Shown one piece after another: positions 5,100 to 11,313 of a stretch of DNA of 11,313 nucleotides. The stretch lies in contig JAUVSA010000040.1 of the NCBI GenBank assembly GCA_030597345.1, positions 1-11,313 on the forward strand. Reading direction: 5' to 3'. The DNA comes from Bacillota bacterium. Its GTDB lineage: Bacteria > Armatimonadota > Hebobacteria > Hebobacterales > Hebobacteraceae. Position 1 is the stretch's first letter, and the number at the start of each line of letters is the position of its first letter. The notes under the pieces are model-generated. The model saw nothing but the letters and a program-made list of their open reading frames with translations. It was not told the origin of the DNA and searched no databases. A program made the position numbers and the translations under genes.

Positions 5100-6935
5100 C
5101 TAGGAGTATCGGAAGTCCCGATACTGGTGACGGATCGGCTCCAGTGAGCTTCCTACCGCCACGATGTACCACTCGGTCCCGAGACGGCGCAAGCGGTAGG
5201 ACACGTAGACTGTCTGCCGTTCGTCCGTCGGGTCGTAGAAGACATGGCGGCCGGTGAAGAAGACTTCGTGGCTCGAAATCCAGATCGGATTGTCGAAGTC
5301 CAGCGCCACCGTCTGCGTGGTCGCCATTGCGTCCACCGTCATGGCATAGTAGTCTTCCGTGGACGTCGTGTAGCTGTACTCCCCGTCGAAGTAGATCCGA
5401 ACGTCGAGCCGATCGGTCAGGTGGTACGCGAGCGGCGCGATCTCGGAGTTGAACCAGGCGCGTCGTACGTCCTCGACCGCGCTCTGGGCGGCGACATCAT
5501 CGACCGCGTATCCGGTATGGTAGTACCGGTAAGCGGTAACCGGCACGTAAACGTACTGCACCGGCGCCTGGTAGACCCTGGCCGGATAGACCCAGGCCGG
5601 GCTCCAGCCCCAGTAGTGATAGATCGACGGGTAGTAGCCCGGGTAGTGGAACCCCAACCAGTACGGATCCGACCAGTAGTACGGGTAGTAGAAGCTGACT
5701 ACGATGCTTGTGCGATGGCCGTAGTGCCGACCGGCCCAGTGCCCATCGGCGTAACCGTCCCAGTAGCCATCCCAGTAGCTCAGCCGGCTGCGCGGCGAGA
5801 TCAGGTACCGATACGAAGGCGGACCGAAATCGCGCTCGATGCGCCGATAGTTGCCGCTGATCCGTCCGATCTTGTCTCGCACGAGCAGCCGCGCGTCCGC
5901 GGGCACCGTATTCCCTACCACGTCGCGACTCGGACGCGGTCCCCCGGGCCGCAGGGCGCGGCGATTGTTGTCACGCAGCAGCTCCCGGAATTGACGCTGA
6001 ACCCGCTTCCGGCTGTCGGCCGGCACCACTCTCAAGTTCCGTTCCGCCTCGGGACCGCGGAAGTTCGCCCGCGGCGCCGAGAACCGCCGCTCCTCCCCGC
6101 TTGGGGAACTGGGCGCGGTTCTGCCGGGACCGACATTGCGCTCTCGTTCTCGCTCCCGCTCTCGCCGCGGCTCCCGATTGACCTGCGGGTCCGTCGGCCG
6201 CACGCGAACACGATCCTCGCGGGATGGCCTCTGCCACACATAGGCGCCGGGACGATCCACTCGCGCCACAGGCCCGACCGATGTCCGTGAGTCGTTAGTC
6301 CCCGGCCGCGCCGCAGGAGCGGCCGGCTGCGAGCGAAGAAGGCGGGATCCTGACTCCGCCGGTACCGCCTTCTGGGATGGGCGGTACAGGCCATATGGAT
6401 GCGAGCGCGGAGCGGCATCGGCTGGCTGGGTCCGCAGCACGCGCGACGACGATTTGCTGTCTCTCTCTGCGGAACCAGGGAGCTGGCCCGCGCCCGCTCT
6501 CTGCGCAGGTTCCCACTGCCGCAGGCTTGCGCGGGGCGCCGGGCGAGGTTCGGAGGCACGCGGCGCATATTGGGTGTTCACTCGCGCCGACTGCTGCCGG
6601 GCCGCCGACCAGGCCACCGGAGAAGCGTCACGCTGCCTGGACCTGGCCTCGCCAGACCCAGTTGCAGGAGCCGCTCGCAGAAGACGGCCGTACTGGCCCT
6701 TCTGCTTGGATGTCGATACGACTGCCCTTGCTGCCTCGCGTGGTTGCCGCACCGTTGCCTCGGGGCGGCCTCTTCGCTGCTTGGCGCTGTCCTGCTGCCG
6801 CGACGCGACGCGTCCCCGCTCGCGCTCGACGCGCTTGCGGGGAGCACCAAACGCGGGGTGGACTACAGCGAGGCAGGACAGGACGACTACTGCTACCAGA
6901 CCCATATGGACTGAGTGAGCCCTCGACCGTGCCAT
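5100..6935 (-). CDS. Secreted Arg/Pro-rich and Tyr/Trp-rich protein with C-terminal domain of unknown function
   Basis: I do not recognise a named family for this 611-residue exported protein. Residues 1-30 are a signal peptide (MARSRAHSVH, a hydrophobic core, then AFG before APRKR). Residues 31 to ~345 are disordered and very rich in Arg, Pro, Ser, Ala and Gln, including a run of alternating Arg-Glu at 257-266. Residues ~385-475 are dominated by Tyr, Trp, Gly and His, with WDGYWDGYADGHW and repeated YYP/YWxxP-type motifs. Residues ~485-600 look like a compact alpha+beta domain (AVEDVRRAWFNSEIAPLAYHL, then alternating strands ending EWYIVAVGSS). From memory, that C-terminal pattern resembles uncharacterised proteins of Armatimonadota and Planctomycetota; this needs a search. 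The ATG at 6935 has GGGAGG 9 bases upstream. The ATG at 6905 would remove the basic n-region. A role in the cell envelope is inferred from export and from the SLH barrel gene upstream. Confidence 0.85.
   Translation of the reverse strand: MARSRAHSVHMGLVAVVVLSCLAVVHPAFGAPRKRVERERGRVASRQQDSAKQRRGRPEATVRQPREAARAVVSTSKQKGQYGRLLRAAPATGSGEARSRQRDASPVAWSAARQQSARVNTQYAPRASEPRPAPRASLRQWEPAQRAGAGQLPGSAERDSKSSSRVLRTQPADAAPRSHPYGLYRPSQKAVPAESGSRLLRSQPAAPAARPGTNDSRTSVGPVARVDRPGAYVWQRPSREDRVRVRPTDPQVNREPRRERERERERNVGPGRTAPSSPSGEERRFSAPRANFRGPEAERNLRVVPADSRKRVQRQFRELLRDNNRRALRPGGPRPSRDVVGNTVPADARLLVRDKIGRISGNYRRIERDFGPPSYRYLISPRSRLSYWDGYWDGYADGHWAGRHYGHRTSIVVSFYYPYYWSDPYWLGFHYPGYYPSIYHYWGWSPAWVYPARVYQAPVQYVYVPVTAYRYYHTGYAVDDVAAQSAVEDVRRAWFNSEIAPLAYHLTDRLDVRIYFDGEYSYTTSTEDYYAMTVDAMATTQTVALDFDNPIWISSHEVFFTGRHVFYDPTDERQTVYVSYRLRRLGTEWYIVAVGSSLEPIRHQYRDFRYS
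6135..6166 (-). repeat. Arg-Glu codon repeat inside the secreted protein gene
   Basis: This stretch encodes RREREREREREN-like alternating Arg-Glu residues (about 257-267 of the 611-residue protein) as near-repeats of a six-base unit, seen on the plus strand as CTCTCGTTCTCGCTC. Such short tandem codon repeats expand and contract easily, so the length may vary between strains. It lies in the disordered part of the protein. Confidence 0.6.
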
Positions 6936-7010
6936 CTCACTCGCCTCCCTTCCGCCGCTGGCCCGTCCAACAGGCCGCGGCAGACAACAGGTCCCCGTCC
7001 GTCCGTCTCC

Positions 7011-7038
7011 ATTCTACCGCATCCGGCCCCAGAATCAA
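7011..7038 (-). promoter_or_regulatory. Candidate promoter of the 611-residue secreted protein gene
   Basis: On the minus strand a -35-like TTGATT (7038-7033) and a -10-like TAGAAT (7016-7011) are 16 bases apart. These are four and five consensus matches out of six. Transcription would start near 7003, leaving a ~68-base leader before the ATG at 6935. It lies just beyond the terminator of the upstream SLH barrel gene, so the two minus-strand genes are probably separate transcripts. Confidence 0.55.
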
Positions 7039-7058
7039 ACCCCTTTGTGGGCCAAGAA

Positions 7059-7087
7059 ACAGCCCCCCGGCAGAGCCGGGGGGCTGT
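7059..7087 (-). terminator. Intrinsic terminator of the SLH barrel protein gene
   Basis: A perfect 13-base inverted repeat (ACAGCCCCCCGGC and its complement) with a three-base loop lies 29 bases beyond the stop codon at 7117. On the minus strand it runs directly into TTTCTTGG, a short T-rich tail. This is the usual form of a Rho-independent terminator in GC-rich genomes. It would separate this transcript from the downstream secreted-protein gene. Confidence 0.85.
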
Positions 7088-7116
7088 CAGCAGTCTGTCC
7101 GATTCAGGCAGCCTCG

Positions 7117-9183
7117 CTAGAAGGCGACAATCACCTCACCGCGAATGACCTGAATTGGATCGTTCTCGACGAAGACCGATGTCTCACCGACGGAGCCAAT
7201 CGGCACCGTCTGCGTCGACATCACGTTATCGACGTCACGCCGTCCGTAGAGCAGGTTGGCGCACACGGAGTCCGATACCTGGTGGGAGACCTTCACCACC
7301 CATACCGAGTCCGCGTCCCGCCACTTGTCCGGCTCTGGGATTCCGCTGACGGGACCGCCCTGGGAGAGCCAGTGCAGATAGCGCGGCTCGTAGGCGTCGC
7401 CGTCCATGTAGGAAACGCTGACCGGCGTCCGCGGCCCAAGCAGCTTCGGGAAGGTCACGTTCACGTGCCAACCCTTGGCGATGTTGGTGGGGTCGAGGAA
7501 CAGCGGCCGGTCAATCCAGTTGATGTCGTGCGGATCGACCTCTGCGTTCGGGTGCAGCGCCGACAGCGGCAGGGCGAGGTAGTCGGTGTACATGCCCAGG
7601 GATCCGACGGCCGGATGAAGCACGCTCCACCCGCCGCCCGACAGCGCCAGGGCATACCCTGCATCGATCTCGCCGTACTCACCGGTCACGCACACTGCAG
7701 GGGTAGACCAACGGAGGCCTCCCATCCAGGCGTTGTCCGACTCTTCCAATTCCAGACCCGTAGGCGAGGTGTCTTCGCCATCGGGCCATTCCATCAACTG
7801 AGCGTACTCGCCGTAGAAGTCGAGGCCGTAGATCTCGCCCACGAGGCTAGCGCTCCAGCCCTGCTCCTGGTTGAATCCGCTCTCGAGCCAGTTCGCGCCC
7901 AGCCCCCAGTCGTCGCTGAGCATCCAATCCAGGTAGTACAGGTTGTAGTTGTCCTGTCCGCTGGTGGTGGGATCTGTCCAGGTCGCCTGGTCGGGGAACT
8001 CGGCCGGCAGACCGGCACCACCGGTGGCGCCGCCATAGAACATCTCCCGATCCATCATGCCCCAGAGCGCGCCCCAGCTGATGCTGTCGCCGGGATTCCA
8101 GTCGATGCGCAGGGACTTCAGCGCTTCCTGGTCATTGTCCGCGAGCAGCCCCTCGCCGCGGCTGAAGTACTGCTTGCCGATGGTGACTTCCGCCGGCGCC
8201 AGTATCCGCGTGTCCTGCCTCAGCCAGGCCTCGTCAACCGAGACCGTGTCCATTACGCCATTGCCAGACACGAAGAGCGGCGAGCCATATGCGAGGTCGT
8301 CCAGCGCGCTGCCGACGTCGTTGTTCTCCGGGCCGGCAAGCAGCGTCACGTTCACAGATGTCTCCGGAGACAGCTGGCCAGAGAAGTTGACCCGGGTCTT
8401 CTGGGTCATGAAGTCACTTGTCTTGTAGGCATCCTTCAGCGCGTCGCTGATGGGGATAGTGCCTTGATAGGCCGGTCCGCCCGGGTAGAGCGGATCGTCG
8501 CTCCACATCGCGCCGACGGAGTCGTAGAACGGGATGTTGATGCCCCCATACGGGGCAACTGCATATCCGAACCCGCCCGACGCAGCGCCGACGGAATCGT
8601 AGTAGTAGCCGTTCTCAAAGCCGATCAGCTCTCCGAAGAACGGATAGCCGCTGGTCTCGACGTCCTCTATGCCCAGGCTGGTGCCGTACAGCCCCAGCCG
8701 CCAGCTGATGTCCCCGCTCACCGTGATGGTCGGGAATTCAGCCGCAGGCGCCTCTTCCAGGTCTTCCACGCGCTTCGTCAGACCATCCAGATCGGAACGA
8801 AGCGCCTTCAGCTCGGGACCGAACTCCTTGGCGAGCTTGTCCAGCATGGCCTTCTGCTCGGGGCTGAGTGCCGCGCCGCCCGGTGCTCCCGATACTCCCG
8901 GTGCTCCCGGTGGCCCTGGCGGGCCCGGCGCGCCGCCCATCTCCTCGATGCGTTCCATCAGCCGCGCGATTGCCTGCGCAAACTCATAGCGAGTCAATCT
9001 CTCTTTGCCTTGGAAGGTACCGTCCGGATAACCTTCAAGCAGTCCCTGCTCAGCCAGGCTGTTCACCGAATTGTAGGCCCAGTGATTCAGTGGGACATCG
9101 GCAAAGGGCTGCTGGGCAAATGCCGGCGCCGACACGCAAACGACGAGCAGCAGGGCGCTTAGTATGTACCCTACTCTACGCAT
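7117..9183 (-). CDS. SLH-domain outer-membrane beta-barrel protein with collagen-like stalk
   Basis: This 688-residue exported protein is predicted to be an outer-membrane porin tethered to the cell wall. Residues 1-23 are a signal peptide ending AFA. Residues 25-79 are one SLH domain (FADVPLNHWAYNSV, then LLEGYPDGTFQGKERLTRYE), a fold that binds secondary cell-wall polymer or peptidoglycan. Residues 84-104 are seven Gly-X-Y triplets (GAPGPPGPPGAPGVSGAPGG). Residues 106-145 are a predicted coiled coil (LSPEQKAMLDKL to TKRVEDLEEA). Residues ~150-688 alternate polar and aromatic residues as in beta-barrel strands, and the chain ends VIVAF; a terminal Phe is the usual beta-barrel assembly signal. 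The general plan matches SlpA/Slr-type SLH porins of diderm Terrabacteria. The ATG at 9183 lies 8 bases after a perfect AAGGAGG and starts the signal peptide. The frame is open further upstream to a GTG at 9342, which would bury the signal. The ligand or pore selectivity is unknown. Confidence 0.92.
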   Translation of the reverse strand: MRRVGYILSALLLVVCVSAPAFAQQPFADVPLNHWAYNSVNSLAEQGLLEGYPDGTFQGKERLTRYEFAQAIARLMERIEEMGGAPGPPGPPGAPGVSGAPGGAALSPEQKAMLDKLAKEFGPELKALRSDLDGLTKRVEDLEEAPAAEFPTITVSGDISWRLGLYGTSLGIEDVETSGYPFFGELIGFENGYYYDSVGAASGGFGYAVAPYGGINIPFYDSVGAMWSDDPLYPGGPAYQGTIPISDALKDAYKTSDFMTQKTRVNFSGQLSPETSVNVTLLAGPENNDVGSALDDLAYGSPLFVSGNGVMDTVSVDEAWLRQDTRILAPAEVTIGKQYFSRGEGLLADNDQEALKSLRIDWNPGDSISWGALWGMMDREMFYGGATGGAGLPAEFPDQATWTDPTTSGQDNYNLYYLDWMLSDDWGLGANWLESGFNQEQGWSASLVGEIYGLDFYGEYAQLMEWPDGEDTSPTGLELEESDNAWMGGLRWSTPAVCVTGEYGEIDAGYALALSGGGWSVLHPAVGSLGMYTDYLALPLSALHPNAEVDPHDINWIDRPLFLDPTNIAKGWHVNVTFPKLLGPRTPVSVSYMDGDAYEPRYLHWLSQGGPVSGIPEPDKWRDADSVWVVKVSHQVSDSVCANLLYGRRDVDNVMSTQTVPIGSVGETSVFVENDPIQVIRGEVIVAF
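8872..8934 (-). repeat. Collagen-like Gly-X-Y triplets within the SLH barrel protein
   Basis: Seven consecutive Gly-X-Y triplets (residues 84-104) are encoded here, with Pro at most X or Y positions: GAP GPP GPP GAP GVS GAP GGA. The DNA shows nine-base near-repeats (CCCGGTGCT on the plus strand). Gly-Pro-Pro tracts form trimeric triple helices in bacterial collagen-like proteins, so the segment may set a trimeric state. Repeat number may vary between strains. Confidence 0.8.
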
Positions 9184-9527
9184 TTCGTTGTCCTCCTTAG
9201 AGTCTATCACGATGTAGCGGGATCGAAAGCCACTGCCCTGACCTGGCCGGAGCTTCCATGTTACCTCTCGGCCGCAGGTTCCAGGGCCGTGCCTCAATCC
9301 TCGCTGTTGATCACTGCCTCCCCGGCCCGGCCGCGCGTACACCGTCGGCCATCACCTCCCTCCCGACGCAGAGAGCCGCTCAGGCCGGATGGCAGAACTG
9401 ATTAGCTATACTTTACCTGGACGCCGTGCCGCGGCCTTCTGCCGCCGCGGCCACCTGAATATGCCACGTCTCCAAGCTGACCTCTAATGTCCCCACCGGC
9501 CGCCCTGTTCGACACCCGGTAGAGGTC

Positions 9528-9557
9528 TTGGTCGCGCTCGACGTCGGGGCATTATAC
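9528..9557 (+). promoter_or_regulatory. Weak candidate promoter for ald
   Basis: TTGGTC (9528-9533) and TTATAC (9552-9557) are separated by 18 bases and point toward ald, giving a leader of about 115 bases. The matches to consensus are moderate (four of six for each box). The -10 box overlaps the -10 of the opposite-strand candidate, as in symmetric bidirectional promoters. No better plus-strand candidate was found; TATACT at 9407-9412 lacks a -35 box. Confidence 0.3.
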
Positions 9558-9580
9558 GTGCATCTCCGAGAATAGCGCAA
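9551..9580 (-). promoter_or_regulatory. Candidate promoter of the SLH barrel protein gene
   Basis: On the minus strand TTGCGC (9580-9575) and a perfect TATAAT (9556-9551) are separated by 18 bases. A full consensus -10 box is uncommon in this GC-rich sequence. Transcription would begin near 9544, leaving a leader of about 360 bases before the ATG at 9183. A nearer promoter was sought but only very poor matches were seen. Confidence 0.5.
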
Positions 9581-9640
9581 CCCCTGATTGGCCGGCCCTT
9601 CTCACAATCCGCGACAAAGGACCTCACCCGCCCCCTGCCG

Positions 9641-9665
9641 AATCCTCGGCCCTATACCGAGTATT
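9641..9665. promoter_or_regulatory. Inverted repeat just upstream of the ald ribosome binding site
   Basis: AATCCTCGG (9641-9649) and CCGAGTATT (9657-9665) are inverted repeats matching at eight of nine positions, around a seven-base AT-containing centre (CCCTATA). The element ends one base before the GGGGAG ribosome binding site (9666-9671). It could be an operator for a dimeric regulator (alanine dehydrogenase genes are often under Lrp/AsnC-type or dedicated regulators) or an RNA hairpin limiting ribosome access. No regulator gene for it is seen in the window. Confidence 0.5.
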
Positions 9666-9678
9666 GGGGAGCAGCCGC

Positions 9679-10809
9679 ATGGTCATCGGGGTGCCCAAGG
9701 AAATCAAGGACGGTGAGCAGCGAGTCGCCATCACCCCGGCGGGGGCTCGCGCCTGCCGGGAGCGCGGCCACCGGGTGCTGGTGGAGGCCCACGCCGGCGC
9801 CGGAAGTCGCATCTCTGACACCGAGTACCGTCGCGCCGGCGCGCGAGTCGTCCGCGAGGCAGAGGAAGTCTATCGCCGCGCCGACATGATTCTCAAGGTG
9901 AAGGAGCCTCTGCCCCCGGAGTGCGATCTCCTCCGCCCGGGCCAGATTCTCTTCACTTATCTCCATCTTGCATCCTCCAGGCAGCTCGTCCACGCCCTCC
10001 TTGGCCGAGACGTCATCGCGCTGGGCTACGAGACGGTGCAGGCCCACGACGGCGCCCTGCCGCTGCTCGTGCCCATGAGCGAGATCGCCGGGAAGATGTC
10101 CATCCAGATCGGCGCCCGTCTGCTGGAGGCCCAGAGCGGCGGCCGCGGGACCCTCCTCGGCGGTGTTCCCGGCGTCCCGCCGGCGGATGTGGTCATCGTC
10201 GGCTGCGGCGTGGTGGGCACGAACGCCGCCAAGGTGGCCGCCGGCATGGGGGCCCACGTCACTATTCTCGACATCAACCACGATCGGCTGAAGTATCTGG
10301 ACGATGTGCTGGGAGGAAATATCATCACGGTCTACGCCAACGCCTACTCCATCGAGCGGGCGGCAAGCTACGCCGATCTCCTCATCGGCGCCGTCCTCGT
10401 CGCCGGAGCGCGGGCGCCAACGCTGGTCACCCGCGAGACGGTCCACAAGATGAAGGACGGCGCCGCCATCGTGGACGTCGCCATCGACCAGGGAGGTTGC
10501 GTCGAGACGATTCACCCCACCAGCTACTCGGAGCCGTCCTACGAGGTCAGCGGCGTGCTGCACTACGGCGTCCCAAACATCCCCGCCGCGGTGCCGCGCA
10601 CCGCCACCCACGCCCTCGCCAACGCCACCTTGCCCTGGGCCCTTGAAATCGCCGACAAGGGCATCACGGAGGCGCTCACAACGAATCCCGCACTTGCCCT
10701 GGGACTGAACGTCGCCCGAGGCCATGTCGTCCACCCCGCGGTGGCGGGAGCCTTCCACATGCAGGCCACATCCCTCGACGATCTCCACCTCGGAGAGGCC
10801 GGCCCGTGA
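9679..10809 (+). CDS. ald: Alanine dehydrogenase
   Basis: This 376-residue enzyme catalyses NAD-dependent, reversible oxidative deamination of L-alanine to pyruvate and ammonia in the cytoplasm, typically as a hexamer. The N-terminus MVIGVPKEIKDGEQRVAITP is the family signature. Known substrate and catalytic residues fall at the same numbers as in the M. tuberculosis enzyme: R15, K75 (in LKVKEPLP), H96 (in TYLHLA) and D270 (in DVAIDQGG). The NAD-binding Rossmann motif is GCGVVG (175-180), with D198 ending the second strand. Length is typical (~370). The ATG at 9679 is preferred over an in-frame TTG at 9664 because GGGGAG (9666-9671) sits 7 bases before it. An inverted repeat abuts this ribosome binding site. 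The last four bases (GTGA) overlap the start of the downstream hydrolase gene, indicating co-translation. Confidence 0.97.
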   Translation: MVIGVPKEIKDGEQRVAITPAGARACRERGHRVLVEAHAGAGSRISDTEYRRAGARVVREAEEVYRRADMILKVKEPLPPECDLLRPGQILFTYLHLASSRQLVHALLGRDVIALGYETVQAHDGALPLLVPMSEIAGKMSIQIGARLLEAQSGGRGTLLGGVPGVPPADVVIVGCGVVGTNAAKVAAGMGAHVTILDINHDRLKYLDDVLGGNIITVYANAYSIERAASYADLLIGAVLVAGARAPTLVTRETVHKMKDGAAIVDVAIDQGGCVETIHPTSYSEPSYEVSGVLHYGVPNIPAAVPRTATHALANATLPWALEIADKGITEALTTNPALALGLNVARGHVVHPAVAGAFHMQATSLDDLHLGEAGP

Positions 10810-11313
10810 GCCCCGACAGCGCGGACTCCCTGCTCTCCTTTCCGTCCCGGGACAAGCACGCCGGTTGGCTGAAGGCCAAGCGGCGCCAGCTCACCCGACT
10901 GTTGGGCGGCTTCCCCCCAAGGGACGCGCTGAATGCCCGCGTCGTGCGCCGCCGGGAGGAGCCCGACCGCATCATCGAGTGGGTCGAGTACGAGGCCGAA
11001 CCCGGCGACATCGTTCCCGCCATCCTGCTCCTCCCTCGGCACCGCACTCCCCCCCTCCCCGCCGTGCTCTGCCACCACCAACATGCCGGCCAATATGAGC
11101 TGGGCAAGAGCGAAGTCGTGGGCTGGGCCGGCAACCCCCAGCAGGCCTATGCGGCCGAACTCTGTGCTCGGGGCTACGCCGTCCTCGCGCCGGACACCAT
11201 CGGCTTCGAGGACCGGTCCCACCCGAAGCTCCTGGGCGCGGACTACGAGCGATTCCTGCACTACGAGCTTCTGCTGAAGGGCTTCTCCCTTCAGGGCAAG
11301 ATGATCTGGGACG
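10806..11313 (+). CDS. Alpha/beta hydrolase, acetyl-xylan-esterase/dienelactone-hydrolase-like (partial, cut by right edge)
   Basis: The reading frame opens with a GTG overlapping the ald stop by four bases (GTGA) and stays open for 169 codons to the window edge, so the 3' end is missing. The visible part fits the N-terminal half of a large alpha/beta hydrolase. It has a basic helical lead (~16-45) and early beta strands (IIEWVEYEAEPGDIVPAILL, 56-75). PAVLCHHQHAGQ (85-96) is the strand and oxyanion-hole region. AYAAELCARGYAVLAPDTIG (114-133) is the helix and strand pair before the nucleophile elbow, and SLQGKMIWD (161-169) is the next helix. The catalytic Ser, Asp and His would lie beyond the edge. 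Related proteins include the Abhydrolase_7 group of secreted or cytoplasmic esterases. No signal peptide is seen. The substrate is unknown; coupling to ald may only be transcriptional. Confidence 0.8.
   Translation, partial: MSPDSADSLLSFPSRDKHAGWLKAKRRQLTRLLGGFPPRDALNARVVRRREEPDRIIEWVEYEAEPGDIVPAILLLPRHRTPPLPAVLCHHQHAGQYELGKSEVVGWAGNPQQAYAAELCARGYAVLAPDTIGFEDRSHPKLLGADYERFLHYELLLKGFSLQGKMIWD

Larger units (their letters stand above)
9184..9678. promoter_or_regulatory. Divergent intergenic region between the SLH barrel gene and ald
   Basis: This 495-base stretch lies between two divergently transcribed genes, and no long gene is supported. It holds candidate promoters in both directions around 9528-9580, and an operator-like inverted repeat at 9641-9665. 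GCCGCGGC occurs twice (9428-9435 and 9444-9451) and could fold into a hairpin. On the minus strand there is also a possible 13-codon leader reading frame at 9352-9311, preceded by GGGAGG. If transcription of the SLH barrel gene begins near 9544, its leader would be about 360 bases, long enough for post-transcriptional control. I recognise no known riboswitch or small RNA here. Confidence 0.5.

Noticed and set aside
5244..6290. A 348-codon open frame on the plus strand opposite the secreted protein gene
   Set aside because: It has no recognisable domain and arises from the GC-rich reverse complement. The minus-strand frame is longer, with signal peptide, promoter and ribosome binding site.
7045..9162. 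A 705-codon open frame on the plus strand opposite the SLH barrel gene
   Set aside because: It mirrors the minus-strand gene, has no signal, domain or ribosome binding site, and shows the Arg/Val/Gln-rich composition typical of antisense frames in GC-rich DNA. The minus-strand protein has a signal peptide, an SLH domain and an ideal ribosome binding site.
9184..9342. Extending the SLH barrel protein to the upstream in-frame GTG at 9342
   Set aside because: This would place 53 polar residues before the signal peptide and ignore the perfect AAGGAGG positioned 8 bases before the ATG at 9183.
1..11313. CRISPR array, transposon, prophage, toxin-antitoxin or defence island
   Set aside because: No spaced direct repeats, transposase, integrase, phage structural gene or small paired toxin-antitoxin genes were found. 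The small XRE protein has no toxin-like partner visible, although the left side is cut.

Overview
The window is GC-rich chromosomal DNA of an ordinary housekeeping type. The likely source is a diderm (two-membrane) bacterium of the Terrabacteria side, with Armatimonadota or a close relative as my best guess. Two things suggest this. The gene order rpmE - DUF1385 (YqhQ-like) - prfA - prmC - tsaC is familiar from Bacillota and neighbouring phyla. Yet the window also encodes an outer-membrane beta-barrel protein with an N-terminal SLH domain, the type used by Deinococcus-Thermus, Cyanobacteria, Negativicutes and Armatimonadota. The phylum is an inference; nothing here proves it. I see no tRNA, rRNA, CRISPR array, insertion sequence or phage gene.

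Layout. (1) 1-399: small XRE-type DNA-binding protein. (2) 400-638: spacer with several small palindromes, then a near-consensus sigma-70 promoter (TTGACA-17-TATGAT). (3) 639-4975: tight plus-strand operon of six genes: ribosomal protein L31, a DUF1385 membrane protein, release factor RF1, the RF1 glutamine methyltransferase PrmC, the threonylcarbamoyl-AMP synthase TsaC/Sua5, and a nitroreductase-family flavoprotein. The gaps are 3-31 bases. (4) 4976-5099: strong GC hairpin between convergent genes. (5) 5100-6935, minus: a secreted 611-residue protein with a long Arg/Pro/Ser-rich disordered part, a Tyr/Trp/Gly-rich middle and a folded C-terminal domain of unknown function. (6) 7117-9183, minus: the SLH-collagen-like-coiled-coil-beta-barrel protein, followed by an intrinsic terminator. 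(7) 9184-9678: a 495-base divergent intergenic region with candidate promoters in both directions and an operator-like inverted repeat next to the ald ribosome binding site. (8) 9679-10809: alanine dehydrogenase, overlapping by 4 bases a partial alpha/beta hydrolase that runs off the right edge.

How the genes fit together. The plus-strand operon is a translation set: L31 is in the large subunit, RF1 terminates at UAA/UAG, PrmC methylates the GGQ glutamine of RF1, and TsaC starts t6A37 tRNA modification. The DUF1385 protein and nitroreductase have no known link to that role. The two minus-strand genes both encode exported envelope proteins. The last pair looks catabolic (alanine oxidation plus an esterase-like hydrolase).

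The parts most worth a second look are the trimer-suggesting collagen-like stalk of the SLH barrel protein, the odd composition of the 611-residue secreted protein, the NLPY (rather than NPPY) motif in PrmC, and the regulatory DNA upstream of rpmE and ald. I do not see a clearly new multi-gene system.
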